Positions 45,951 through 58,864 of a stretch of 64,000 nucleotides of DNA are shown in pieces. Numbering within the stretch: position 1 is the stretch's first letter; every line of letters starts with the position of its first letter. This stretch comes from Tubulanus polymorphus (Eukaryota; Nemertea; Palaeonemertea; Tubulaniformes; Tubulanidae), in assembly GCF_964204645.1 (NCBI RefSeq), contig NC_134028.1:21860153-21924152 (forward strand), in the 5' to 3' direction. Under the pieces are notes generated by a model. The model worked only from the letters and a program-made list of their open reading frames with translations. It was not told the DNA's origin and did no database searches. Made by a program: the position numbers and the translations under genes.

Positions 45951-47223
45951 AATTGTACCATGCGAGCTTCGAAATGTTTGTACAGACTCGAAGGATTGCA
46001 GAGCGCCATAGGGCACCGGACGCGGATACAACCACTTCTAGGACTGAGTGAGAATATCAATTCAGTAGATTAAAAACTTGACTATTTGATTAATCAGTTA
46101 CAACTAACACACATTGACCCAGCGGAAAGCTCATAGATTATACGATACATTATTCAGTTTTACCCGCTGGTGTTTTATCAACATATTTCGAACATTTATA
46201 CAATGCACATAGACGGCGCATACATACATACATACATACATACATACATACATACCACAGACCGTACCACACAGATAATGGATTGGTTATGAAAATATCA
46301 AATAACGATGGTAAGTATCACCATGACATACCGTATAAGTTATTGTTTATTTTGCTTTAATACGTCGTTCCGATATTGGTTTCCAAAGGCTAACCATATT
46401 GTTCATACATATACGACGGGCTTTTATGTGTAGAAGATATGTTTATAGTATTTAGTATCCAATTGATGTACCAGCTGTCGTTCTGAAAAAGGCTGCCTAC
46501 AACATGCATTGAATGGCGGAGCAGTCCTATTCTAGATCATAGCGTCTAAAATTCAATTAGCATTGAATTTTGATACTGATGCCACCTCGCAAAATATCTC
46601 AGAATCAGAGGCGGCTGTATTTCGTGAATTTTCGTTTTGCGAAACCTCAAATGGTTTTTATCTTGCTAGTGCGTGTGCGGCTGAAGCAACCAATATATCA
46701 TGTCCTTAACTCGCGTATTTGATTAAACAGATCATGATTGTTGACGGTAATTATTGTTGAAGTCATTTTGTGATCATTGAGGCACTTCCTATTCAAGATT
46801 TGCTGTCTAGGCGCCGGAAGCATTTAGACCGATGTCTCGGCGCAAAGCAATAAATATTGTCTAAGAATTCAATGGTTTTCTAAGTTTAGTATCACGCTCG
46901 CGATCTCAATGTTTATGAAGCAGTATTGAAAATCATTCAAGACTGGAAAAATAACATTCAAAATTTCCAGTTCGTGGCTTCAAAGAAATACGACTCGAAG
47001 ACCGTATAAAAGAAATGACATTTTAAAAGCAGTTTTGTCGGTCTTTGAATGATTTATTCATTTCGATCGTTACACGAAGTAAAAGGGACTAACAGATATT
47101 CAAACCAGATAGAACGATAAAACATATAATAGACTATGTTGTGGTCGTCGTCCTTGGGCCGATATTGAGCAGGAGTTTAAGGGAGAAGAGGAGGTTAAGA
47201 TCTTATTGTTTTTATACTAGGCG
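45951..47223. other. Intergenic with CATA microsatellite
   Basis: (CATA)n runs at about 46219-46254. The rest is AT-rich. A TATACTAG acceptor at 47213-47220 lies three bases before the urea-transporter ATG, so a 5' UTR exon probably lies here. Confidence 0.6.
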
Positions 47224-49552
47224 ATGCATACTAAGAAATACCAACTTGAACAAATGGCACCGACCGGTCACGTAGTCGACGAGGAAGCTGCGAATAGAGC
47301 GAAACCAGTCCATGATCAAACAGACGAAACGGAACCAGTCTCTGATGGCGGTTGCTGCGGTCGATTCTGGAATCTATGGGGGAACTATTTCGGTGGAGAT
47401 ATGAGTGCTGTGAATCGGTGGTTTCGCAAACACCACGTAATTTTACAAATACCGAACTACTTTTTGCGAGGGCTGGGAACCCCGATATTTTTGAATAACC
47501 CGATCGCCGGTGTAATCATCCTTATCGGAATGTTCCTCGGGAACGCGTGGCGTTCCGTCGTCGGCATCATCTCATTGTTGGCTGCTATATTGGTTGCTAT
47601 AGCGACGAAACAAGATTTAGGTCTGATAGAGTCTGGCATTCTTACATTCCACGCATTGTTAGTAGGATTAGTGGCTCCAATATTCGTGTTTAAGCCCGAC
47701 TGGTACTGGTGGCTCCTCCTACCGGTTGTTGTTCTCGCAGCTATCAGGTAGGGTCTAGAAAGTTCTAAGTATTATTGAAAAGAAATCATATAAAACCTTT
47801 TTGAGTCAAATCTGTAATGCAAGATGAACAGCATGCTAGTGTGTACCGTGCTGGTTTGATGAGGATAGAACCTAATACGAGTGTCAAAATGAGCTTAACG
47901 TTCCAGATCGAGACCTAGAATAAGCAGTCCGTATTGATAAAACCTGCTATAACATTTATTATTACTTGTGCGATTGCGCGGTATAACGTTTTTCATGTCT
48001 TGTTGCAGTGTTTTCGTTGCCAGTGGCTTAGGAAACATATTCGGCAAATTAGATTTGATCCCATTCAATCTTCCATTCAACATTTGTACCTTCCTGCTCG
48101 TGGCTTCATGGGGGGCTGATAACCCATTCTTTCCAGCAGGTGTTTACGACCCTCGGAATGAAGATAATTCCACTAATAGTAGTGCCGTCATACAATGGGA
48201 TAAGGTAAGAGTCTGAACCACATTCTGTCAAAGTCTTTCTGCGTTTGGAAAATCATGTTCTTTGCCGCCATCAAAGAGGTAGATGTTTATTTCTTTTTGT
48301 ATTTGACAGATCGGTTGGTCTATTCTTGTCAATATAGGACAAGTGTACGGCTATGAGAGTGCTTTGACCGGCGGATTGATACTAATAGCCTGTTTAGTGG
48401 CTGCGCCAATCACGGCTCTGCATGTCATTTTGGGTTCCGTTATCAGCACCATCAGCGGTAAGTGTACTGACAATGCAAATACCCACCTCAATATTCTCCA
48501 CCTATATACTGTATTTCCAAGATTCTAGAAAAAAGAACTTCTGTACCTCGTCGATTATCGAATTCTTGTACTCAAGAACAAACAGATTGGCCCTAATTCT
48601 TATTGACCATAAAATGCCTTAGAAGATACAAACATAGTACCTTCAATTTTGTTGAAATGATTATCGTTGAATTACAGTCATCAAAGTTGAGTAATTTTAC
48701 GGATGGATATCGATTGATCTTGTAACCTAGTTACTCAGATTTAAAGCCTATATGTTAAAGCAATCAAAACAGGAGTACAGCAAGGATCAGTTCTGATACA
48801 TCTACTATTTAAAATATCAAATTTTTATGATAGATTGCCAGGACATCAAAGCTTTCATTCTTTCTTGAAATTGAACCATGGTAGAGGGAAAATATCGAGA
48901 TTAAACACGTGCGAGTTTTCAAGTTGAATTATTTCGGTTGGTATATTTTCAGCATTAAGTTTTGCAGCGAATCTTGATTCGATTTACGCCGGTTTGTACG
49001 GCTATAACGGGATCCTTACCTGTTCAGTACTGGGTGGGTACCTGTGGGTGTTTTCCGTCGACTCCTGTATATATGCCTGCATAGGAGGTAAGCAAAACCC
49101 CAAGGACTCAATCAGACTTTTATTTTCGAATTGCTATACTCCCATTGACTGCAAAACAAATGCAACTGAAGCAATATCAAACATTTTCTTTTCAGCGATT
49201 TTTTCTACGTATCTTTTCGCGACACTTGCTAATATTCTTTATGCGGTAAGTTCCGAGTTGGTGCCAGCTAATAATGCCCTGAGTGTGGGCTGGGGAACAA
49301 GAAACTAATGGTTGCGATATAGCTTAATTTGAAGAATGAAATGTTCAAGGAAGGAGAATGACCATATTATTGTATATTGATTTGTAGGTGAATCTGCCAG
49401 CCTTGGCGTTTCCGTATGCGCTATCGTCGATCGTATTTCTAGGACTGACCAGCGGTCGCGGAACCTTCGTGCGCGTTCCAATCGATCAGATAACCTACCC
49501 CGAACAACACGTGTTCATGAATCGTAAAGGAAAATACGTTAAAACTAGTTAA
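47224..49552 (+). CDS. Urea transporter (SLC14 family)
   Basis: Channel-like urea transporter of the plasma membrane. Six exons join in phase: 47224-47747, 48009-48204, 48310-48457, 48953-49087, 49196-49245 and 49388-49552, giving 405 residues. A hydrophilic N-terminus of about 50 residues precedes the first repeat (IPNYFLRGLGTPIFLNNP, typical of UTs). It continues through DWYWWLLLPV, LDLIPFNLPFNICTFLL and WSILVNIGQVYGYESALTGG. The second repeat carries LDSIYAGLYGYNGILT. The end VPIDQITYPEQHVF matches the UT C-terminus. In the first repeat the position normally like GLYGYNG reads SGILTFHA, an asymmetry between the two halves. A second ATG at 47254 is an alternative start. Confidence 0.9.
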
Positions 49553-50522
49553 TGTCTCGACTGCAGACGTCTACAGTAGAATTTAGCTGAAGGCAGAAGT
49601 CCGGGCTAGAGGCTTTCAGTCCAATCAACTCGTTTGATTTCATCGTTTGTGCTGTAGTGTATTTGAAATTTCATTCTCCTGTGCAATTGTTTAATGAACT
49701 TAAACTTTAGGGAAGCTGATTCCATCACGTCAATGAACTTGTTTTGCACCACTTCAATACGGTTTGTCTTTGTACACTTTTTACCCATGCAATACCCTAT
49801 AAACTATGTACGTTTCTTTTATTCGGTAACTTCACATACCGTAACTATCTTGTATATAAAGCTCAACTCTAATTTTTGTATAAAAGCTCAACTGAAATCT
49901 GATTTTGTCATTGCAGAATAAACTATTTTTCGTCCGGTACATGCAGGATTACCGTTTATGACCCGCGTCTAAATTTTCGTCACTTGATCATCATTTAGTA
50001 TCATTGCTCGCTTTGCTTCATGTTCCGGTTCTCAGTGATTCGAACCTCAATCCTGTTCCTGGACCCGTGTCGTATCGTGAACTACTCGACGTTATTTCTG
50101 ATGTTGATGGAAAGTTTGAACGAAACTTTTCCGCTACTGGCAGCTGAAGTGTTACTGCAGATTCTCGCCATCCGTCGTGCAGATTGCTGCAGATATTATA
50201 TATTGGGTAAAAAGACCTCCCATACCAACAAACACCATTCACAAACAAATCAATGACCACCATTCACGACATCAAGATTTAAACATAAAATATGAAATTT
50301 CATTGTAATCATTTTATTTTTCCGAGATTATTTCTATCCAAAACAATAGTCATCATATGAGAAAATAAAACCCACGCCCTACTAAAGCGAATGTTCTAAG
50401 TACGCTAACCTACGCAGATAAAAATGATGCCAACAAGAGAATTAAGTCCGTGATATCATTTCTCGGAAAATGCTTCTTAAGGCAATAGGTCGTTGACATT
50501 AAGGTGCAAAATATCGAATAAC
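49553..50522. other. Convergent 3' flanks
   Basis: Non-coding between the ends of the urea transporter (plus) and TMEM26 (minus). A plus-strand frame at about 50032-50146 looks coding-like over some 35 codons but has no recognised family and no bounding splice sites. Confidence 0.4.
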
Positions 50523-52209
50523 TTAAGCCTTTTGGATAAGGACTGGTAAGACAGAAGTGTTAGACTTTTTCAGTTCTATCGCCCTCTGTTTAGCTTTTCT
50601 CGCCGCCTTCCGTTCGTCGGAACAGCACAGCAAAAAGAACAGGTACAAATCGACGATCAGCAAAATCGCGTTTTTAGCGACGAAGAACAAAATGGAACTG
50701 GTGAATAGTTTGTACGTCGACATAATGTATAATCTCATAGCGAGATACGGTCCGTCCATACATAAACACTGAAATAACAACGACCATCTCTCATCAATTA
50801 GAATATTAATGTATTTAGAGTTTTTCGTCTGATTTCCGTCGGTTTGTTCTGTTGTCGCCTTTTGTTCCACTTCCGGCGTTTCGTCATCCCTATCTTCGGT
50901 CGCAGTTAAATAGAAACAAAACGGAACTAAACTCCACGTCCAAAAGGCTAAGAGAACATAAATCTCCGTGTCGCGAACTTTTTCGATTTTCATATCGCTT
51001 TGGGTTTGATAGAATTCGATGACGTCGGCGCCGTTTGCGATGAGCACCAGTAACAGTCGCGCCAAACGGAAACGATCGACGAGTTTGTTCGGCAATAAAC
51101 AGCGGCCAATAACGAGCAAAATGATCATCGCTTGTTGGATACTCATTATCCACCGGAGATGAGATAGTTGTGGAATGGCGACCCGAACCTGTAAGATTCA
51201 TATGCAATATAAACTATGAGTTTTATATATGATTAGAGATATACGTAATAGCTACACTTAAACACGGAGAATAGATTAGATGATAAAAACCTACTCAGTA
51301 CAAATTTAGAAGCAAATTTGATTTTTGCAACCTTTTAATCAGGTGGTATTGATTGACGATCAAATGTAGTCTAACACGTCTAAGCGATATGTGAGGTTTA
51401 ACAGATCCTGTATCATTCCGACTTCTTAATTCCTATTGCCACGTAAAATACTAATCGAAAACACACTACGTACGCGAGTTCGGATAGCTTCGGAAAAACC
51501 ATAGCAGCGATGGTTTTTCCGAAGTTATCGGAACTACATTTTCAAAAACCGCGGCAGTTTTTTAAAGTGTATAGAAGTGTAAGAATAGTTGAATAGATCT
51601 TACCCCAAATATTTTCTCAAAAGTGATTTCTATATCTTCGCCTTCGCAATCCTCTTTAAATCGACCGGTTGAATTGTAATTCAGAATGCATCTATTGTAC
51701 TTAGTCTGCAGTAACCAAATGCAGGTAACATTCGGAATGAGAAAGAACAGGACGCACAGGCAGAACCTATAGAGAACAATTTTTCAGAACTAAGCGAGTA
51801 TCATTTCATGCTTTGGTTTTACAATCTGAAGGAGATTTTCAGAAACGGATTCCAAATCTTAACCCAAGAACTGTGAAACTAAAAACAATCAATTTGCATC
51901 AAATAACTAATTTTTCGAATATATTGGAAAGTCATATCATAATGATCCACCATACTTCAAATTCATCCGTCGAAGTAGGTATTTTTACCATTTGCTGCTT
52001 TCGACACCGTTGAATTTCTTCAACCGATAAATCCCTTCCGCGATCAGCGGCACCAGCAGGACCGTTAGTGACCAATATTGCAGTCCGTAGCCATCCACTA
52101 CTCTCGAAATCGAAACCAACGCGAAACAAGCGAAAATCACCCGCACCAAAATCGCCCTCGATATGCTCGATACATCTTTACGAATACAAGCACACTTTAT
52201 CGTCATCAC
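50523..52209 (-). CDS. TMEM26: TMEM26-like membrane protein
   Basis: Multi-pass membrane protein of poorly known function. Three exons join in phase: 51989-52209, 51604-51766 and 50523-51188, giving 349 residues. The N-terminal helices include AILVRVIFACFALVSI and LTVLLVPLIAEGIYRL. The middle exon has VLFFLIPNVTCIWLLQ. The last exon has QQAMIILLVIGRCLLP followed by ANGADVIEFY, then FWTWSLVPFCFYL and MDGPYLAMRLYIM, and AKNAILLIVDLYLFFLL. The IGRxLLP, aspartate/glutamate ADxxEF and DGPxLxxRL motifs match vertebrate TMEM26. The C-terminus is short and basic, without the long tail of the mammalian protein. Confidence 0.87.
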
Positions 52210-53197
52210 GGTTTTCTTACTACGAGCCTGGTTCAGTTATTTCGCATCCCCCGCAGTGTCGTACGAAGAAACGTTTATATTTAACTGCTATAAACCCCGG
52301 GCGAATTTCACAGACAGTCTTAAAACTTGTAGTCATTGTGTGAATGGTCGTCAACATTGTTTATTGCAATATGTAAATAGTTTACTTCGACTGAAATTTT
52401 CAAAACCTGTTTTACATGCACGTACTGTAATAGGGATTATTCAAAGATTTATAACGTTGAAGAGAATATTTTCAAGATCACTGAAAGTTCACAACATGTT
52501 TTGTTGCTTTGTGGCACTGTTCATACATGAAAGCAGAATATCTATCAGAACTGTTCACTGGAATGTTCGCTGGCGTCATAATTTCATATCTTCTTCATCT
52601 GGACCTGTTTTCATTCTGCCTTCAATTTCGTGCATTGGAGAATTGCCACGATTAGCGCAAAATCGAAAAGAGGAACTAATAAATGCTTCCCATAGCTTTT
52701 GAAACTTGGTTTATTGATAACCATTTGTTTAAAAGAATGGTTCTGCTGTAATGTTTTTATACGACGGCGGATTTTGAATGGACTGGCAATTACAGATTCA
52801 AACTCTACCGATCATCAGGTTCACAGATATTTCGGAATCGGAACGCTTCGAAAAAAGATTTCGGAATCGGTAAAAACCAATCATTCAACCTGCTTCAGAA
52901 ATCGCATAAATCATTTAATATTAAGAATACTACTCATTCATGATTGCTGATGATAAGCTTGTGAAAACGAAAAACCATTCAGTGACGTATATAAGACCAT
53001 GTACATGTGTGTATACGTATATGAACAACAAAAATGAATGTTTAACTAAGGCAAATATGATTAGTATAAATCAGAATATATGTAGAATTAAAAATCAATA
53101 CAATATTTGTTCCGGTGCCATTAATTGTGATAAGATAAATATGTTTTAGCTATTTTTTTCGATTTGAGGCCTCACAAATTCTGTTGGTGCTCCTCTT
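52210..53197. other. Divergent promoter region, TMEM26 and MMP
   Basis: Intergenic between two divergently transcribed genes. No exon recognised. Confidence 0.45.
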
Positions 53198-56100
53198 GTG
53201 GATATGACCATCATGTGGAGAATCATTATTTCATTTGCTGTTTTCTTTTCGGGAATATTGAGTCATATTGTTGATCCTGAAGTAAGTTTTGGATTGAAAC
53301 GGATCTTAAAGCTCAGGTTTCGGGGCAGATTTTTATCGAGCCTTTATCATTCTCAGTTATTTCCTAACAATAATACCATTTTAATCTACTCTATTTGAAG
53401 TGTTCTTTTCGATTCTTCGACGAAAAATCTTGTGTGTGAACCTAGCGTTATGCTTTCTTGTTGGATATGAATGCTAAAATCAACTAATCGTTATGCAGGG
53501 CATATATTCACTAAAAACATTTCATATATTTACCTCTAAATCAGCAATACCTGCAGAGCTATGGATATTTGGCGAAGTCTGAAACCGGTCAACATAGTCC
53601 AATTACATGGAAAGGAGCCATCAGGTACTGTGATATAGAAAATATCGATGTCACGACACCATATGTGATATCATACGAAATAAGTATTTTTATTTTCAAA
53701 AAGAGTTATTCACGCTGTCTACTCATGAAAGCTGCAGTGTTGGCTTCTTCAATTTTGGAGATTTTACTGGAATCAACTGTATTCGAGTCACTATTTTGCT
53801 CTTTAATCGCTGTTAGTATAACCCATTCCATACACTATACACCATTTTGTCTTGGTTCGGATTCTCAGAATGACGCCACATTGGGAATGAATCAGCACGG
53901 CCGATCAAAAGTCAAAATTAAAGAATGCGAAATTTTTTTCATCCACTGAACACATAAACACACAAATATGTTGTAATTGAAAGGATTTAGAGCCATATGT
54001 CAAAAGCCACTTAATTGGCATAACGGCTTCCAGTAATTTTACATGCCCACTGTTAGTAGATATCCATAAGCCCACGTCGTCAATCTATCGGATTGAACAT
54101 GTTCTATACTGTACCACAATTAGCTTCTACATGTGATAAATCCTAAAGTACTTTGGTGATTTCATTGTCATTTTTCAACGGTTTGTCGTAAATCAAAATT
54201 CGATGTTGCAGAAAATTCCAAAGATTTGCGAACGTTCCCGAAACGGGGAGACTGGACGAAGCGACGTTATCAAAAATGGAGGCACCACGGTGCGGAGTGG
54301 CGGATGTGAGAGGATATGCTTTGCCTATTGGTAAGATTACGAGTTTAATCTCAGAAAAAGGAAATATGAAAATAAAATGTTACGAAGACGTATTCAATTA
54401 ACGATTATAAGTCGTTCTATTTGTACGTGTTCGATTAACCAAAATTGAAGATTGTGAGAAAACTATGAATTTCAGTGTCTTGGAGCAGACGGTGTATTTC
54501 GTGGAAATTGATTAATCATACCCCGGATATGTCTGTCGAAGAGCAAAAGTACGTATGTAACTCATACACGTACATCAATACGTCATACTGTAGGCATCCA
54601 CATTAAGACTCAATTTAGTGAATTCGTTGATATCTCAATTAATAAGAATAACAGGGAATAAGGATAAGATATCGTGTTAAGTCCTAACGAAAGGTCACGA
54701 ATTGATTTGTTTTCGATGAATTGAATCAAAATTCAGAATGGCAATTACGCGCGGAATCAACTACTGGACTACTGTTACAAACATCTTCTTCACCGAGGTG
54801 GGAGCGCACGAACCGGCTGACCTGACAATATCGTTCGGTCGAGGAAATCACGAAAAGACTTGTAACCCGTTTGATGGACCAGGTAATCAAAACGGACGAA
54901 TTCTTCAATAGGCGAATTCATCTAGTAGAGCAGAAATGGGGATACGCTGTAGCATAATGATTGGACTTGTTTTATACTAGAGGCGAATCTGGGGCTCTAT
55001 AACTATTCCAATGAAAAGGGCACATTTCTATTCCTGACGAGGCCACGTCCCAGAGGCTCACAGCGTAAAGTAGAGGGTAGGGCTCCTGCTCCAGAAGTCG
55101 TTTAAATCTAAATCCTATTTGGTGCATTATGAGCTGGTAGACTTCGCTAAGTTATGAATTGAGTAGAAGATTACTTGCTGAGTTCACGATTCCGTATTCC
55201 TCCAAATGGTTAACTAACCTTCACCATAATATCCCAATATTTACAGTGAATATGGTCTGCATTCGTATCTTTCAAATCAGCATTGAATTATTTTCAATTT
55301 TAATGAATGTCGTACCTTTGACAATTCAGGTGGCGTCCTCGCGCATGCGTATTACCCGGAAGACGGTCGGCTTCATTTCGATGACGACGAGTTTTGGACG
55401 GAAGGAGGACACGACGGTACAAATCTACGAATCGTTACCTTCCACGAGATGGGCCACGCGTTAGGTTTGGGACATTCGAACGATCCACGCGCCATTATGG
55501 CACCCATCTATCAGGGATACTGGCCCCACCGAGATAACGATATCGTCCCGGCAGATGACACCCATGGGATTCAATCACTTTATGGTACGTTGTGCGTGAG
55601 TTTCTCTGTTTCATTTTCCATCTCACCCAAAATCTGGAACATCAGATACTGATCAACTTTGAACTGAATTATCGAGCTTCCAGCTCCATACATTATATCA
55701 CGGGAACAATTGTAAATCATTTTTCACTCAGCGGTCGGTATTATAGTTTTCAAAAATGATTGATTCATTGAAGGGAAATGTTCATTCCGCTTATAACTGA
55801 AACATAGAGAAATATAAAAGACTGCTAACGACCCCTGGTTGTTCCCTGCTAACCATAAGTAGCGTACCTTAAACTTTCGTCAATCAAAGTTCGGGCTTCA
55901 CTCATCAATGTACCGCTAGCACTGATTCGATTCCGAGTCATTCCAGGGAAGGGTTTGGCTTTGAAAGTGACAATCAAATAGCTACTATTGATTGTCCACT
56001 AACTTTATTTTTTGCAGGTGTGAAAGACCACACGATGACGTCAAGGTCTCCAATAATTGAACCTGTACCGACTATTTCCCCTCAACAATTCAACCCATGT

Positions 56101-57987
56101 ACCGAAACCTTCGATGCGATATTCACCAGTGAGTTTTCCATTCAGTGATAAGTTTGTCTAATTAATCAATATATCAGTACGAACCCTTAGCGCAGCTTCA
56201 GGTGTCATCTAAAATATTATTGTTTCCTCCACGAGTCACAGATGTAACAATTACACATGTTAGATATTCAAAGGTTGGTTCGAATCCTGAAAAACATCTT
56301 CAAATATGAACCGAGCATTTCTCTCCTCCTTAGCCGACGACGGTGTGACTTACGCGATGAAAGATGGCGTTGTGGCTAAAATGAGTCCCCAGGAAAAAAG
56401 ACCTGTCTATTATCGATACTACGATTTATTTGACGTCAAACCGACCGTCGACACAGCTTTCTTCTCGAATATCCCACTGTCTCGAGGTTTATTCATACTC
56501 TCAGGTACGTACAATGCTTTGCCGTTTGGATTTTAAATTCAACATCTAAATTACATTTCAATTGTAGAAAAAGAACAATACAAAATTATGATAGTGGGTC
56601 GTTATTATACGTTTAACCTTTTCGAAGAAATACATGTAACATTGGGAAAAAAAATTAAAACGAAAATATGCGGGATAAATAAGTAATAGGTATCTTGAAT
56701 GTTAATTTCGTTTAAAGGTACAGACATGTATCGATATTACTACGACAAACGCAGTCAGACATTTATCTTGTCTCCCGGATATCCGAAAAATAACGCAGAC
56801 GTACTCAGATACCCGACGCACCCAGATGCAGCTTTCCCTGATCCCAGCGGTTGGATTAACATCTACGAGGTATGCTTAGGTTTTGACTGTAGTGAACTGA
56901 TAGAAATCTCGGTATAGTTAACGAATAAAAACCCACTGTAGATTTGTCGAAATAGTTGATATCCTAACACTTGTATTTTTTGTTCCGGAAATGAGGTTTA
57001 GTTTTAACCTGGAAATTGTAAGGAAATACACTGTTTCTACAAATCTACTGTGGGTTTTTATTCGTCATGCTTAGGTTTTGTCAGGGAAGACTCGAGCGGG
57101 TGCAATAACATCAATGAAGCACAATAACATCAATTAGATTGAATGAGAGAACTACGTATTTAGAAATGACCTATACTGACTCAATGATGTATGGTTCCTG
57201 TCATTTCAAAATCCTCCAGTAGACACTTGAGAATCATGAGACTGTGCTACGTTCTGACAGGGATTCGAACCTGATGGCATCACGAGACTCTGCCACAAAA
57301 CTAGAGTGCGGTAGCAGAGTCTCGCGATGCCATCATCAAGTCCCTGCTAAGCGAGGATGCAAAATGTAGGCTGTTGTAAGTTCGGAGTCTAGATTATCTG
57401 CTTCATCTGGTACTATCGACAATCTGAAAATTGGATTTCGTTGTTTTGAACAGACTCGCCCAATTTTTTATCTAAATATTTTGTAGGGAGATCGATTCGT
57501 GTTCTATTATGTAGGAGAAAAAGAGGTTCGCTCCGAAAAGACTGTCAACTTCCACGGCAATCTCCCGAGCAACCTTGACGCCGCTACAGCTAAAGACGGA
57601 TTGGCTTTCTTCTTTAAAGGATCCGAGTAAGTAACCGCAAAACCATTGAACAATTGATAAACAGTGTTTTCCCCATGATTGAAAACAATTCCCGAAGAGA
57701 AAACGCCAATGTCAGTGTATTCTAGTCAATTTCAAATTATGGCAATTGTACATCTTGGATGGATTGAAGTGACTCGTAATAAGATAATATTTTGGGAATT
57801 TGTAAACTAATGCTTAAACAAGAATAAAGGTCAATCTATGCTAATTAAAAAGTGATGTATCATATTTATGATCTGCAAATAACTTAAATGAATTTCGTTT
57901 TTGTATTTCAGTTACTATACTTTAGTGCCGGGAACGTTCAAAGTAAAAGGCCCGTTCAGAAAGGATAAAAAGTGGATGGGATGCTAA
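53198..57987 (+). CDS. MMP: Matrix metalloproteinase, secreted
   Basis: Zinc endopeptidase of extracellular matrix, 464 residues. Eleven exons join in phase: 53198-53281, 53557-53624, 54212-54330, 54476-54548, 54737-54882, 55330-55584, 56018-56128, 56334-56504, 56718-56869, 57487-57626 and 57912-57987. Exon 1 is a signal peptide. The prodomain has SYGYL and the cysteine switch PRCGVADV (C78). The catalytic domain shows [12 protein letters not shown]-like sequence, [16 protein letters not shown], the zinc motif [11 protein letters not shown] (202-212) and the Met-turn IMAP. A linker leads to four hemopexin blades that end in a terminal cysteine (464), pairing with the one at the linker end (NPC). 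There is no RxKR furin site and no anchor after the last blade. Catalytic-domain cysteines at 97 and 157 are extra for this family. Confidence 0.92.
56921..57065. mobile_element. MITE in an MMP intron
   Basis: 27 bp inverted ends (56921-56947, 57039-57065), built on ACGAATAAAAACCCACTGTA, enclose 145 bp. The flanking sequence ATGCTTAGGTTTTG occurs on both sides, at 56872-56885 and again at 57067-57080. Confidence 0.75.
57273..57334. repeat. Hairpin in a repeated GGATTCGAACC element
   Basis: 24 bp arms (57273-57296 and 57311-57334) built on GATGGCATCACGAGACTCTG pair with few mismatches. GGGATTCGAACC precedes and GCTAAGCGAGGA follows (57346-57357), linking it to the GGCAAGCGAGGA family. Confidence 0.7.
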
Positions 57988-58864
57988 ACAAGTTTTGCTT
58001 TTTTTCCTTTTCGAAAATAAATTGTGGGTAAATTTTGGTTATTTTGACCTATTCTTTACTGTCTAAATATCTGTAGAAAGAATTTTTCAATGCACTTCAA
58101 GAGATTGTCGGATGTTGTATTCTATAAATCTATAAATGCTCGGATTATTCCAATAGTATTGCGGGATAAAACTGCTTCTTGGGATCAAATAGTGTATGCA
58201 GCATAGTAAGACATGGTATTCATCTTCGATTGGAGTACTACTGCGGACACGAAGCAAAGACATGTATTTACAACATTTTTTAGATGTATAGACTCAATAG
58301 CGTTAAGGCTGTCAAAGGCCCATATTGGACTAATTTGACTAGAGAATCAAAAATATCTAGTTTAACTTTAGGAGATAGAAGTCTAGCGTCCAACAGATTC
58401 GTTTACATGATAGATATTATTTACAATAAACAAAACATAAATATGGTTAAAAACCATGGCCAACAATCAGGCTTTTCTGAGCAGATCCCGTTGATCCGTT
58501 GTCCGCTAAGGCCTTACAATTACTGACATAGCCTACAAAAACAAACAACTCCGAAAGTCCGTCTTGAGTATTTTAAGAATTGTTATCTTTTTACCATCTT
58601 CTACAAACATTCAGGATTTTAAACTCTTAACTCTTTGCCCTGTAAGCAAGCAGAAAGCCAATTTGTTTTCGATGGGAACCTACTTCACGTTTCGTAACAG
58701 AACCTGCTTCACGTTTCGTAACAGTCTTAGGTCATTCTAGAGGTCTTTCCATTGTTTTAACCGTTTTTGAAAAATCGTGCAGGTCGCACGGTATATTTCA
58801 AATAGTACACCTGACCAAGATTTTGAGAATAACTTCATGCACGGATAGTTCCAGCGAGTCTAGT
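57988..58864. other. Convergent 3' flanks, MMP and GPCR
   Basis: Non-coding. AATAAA at 58015-58020 is a likely polyadenylation signal for the MMP. A 22-23 bp tandem duplication (CTTCACGTTTCGTAACAG) is at about 58680-58725. Confidence 0.6.

Noticed and set aside
50018-50263. Overlapping frames on both strands near 50.1 kb
   Set aside because: One plus-strand frame looks mildly coding-like over about 35 codons, but there are no bounding splice sites and no recognised family.
52163-52702. 179-codon plus-strand frame
   Set aside because: It begins antisense to TMEM26 exon 1 and continues into intergenic sequence. No domain, signal or splice logic.
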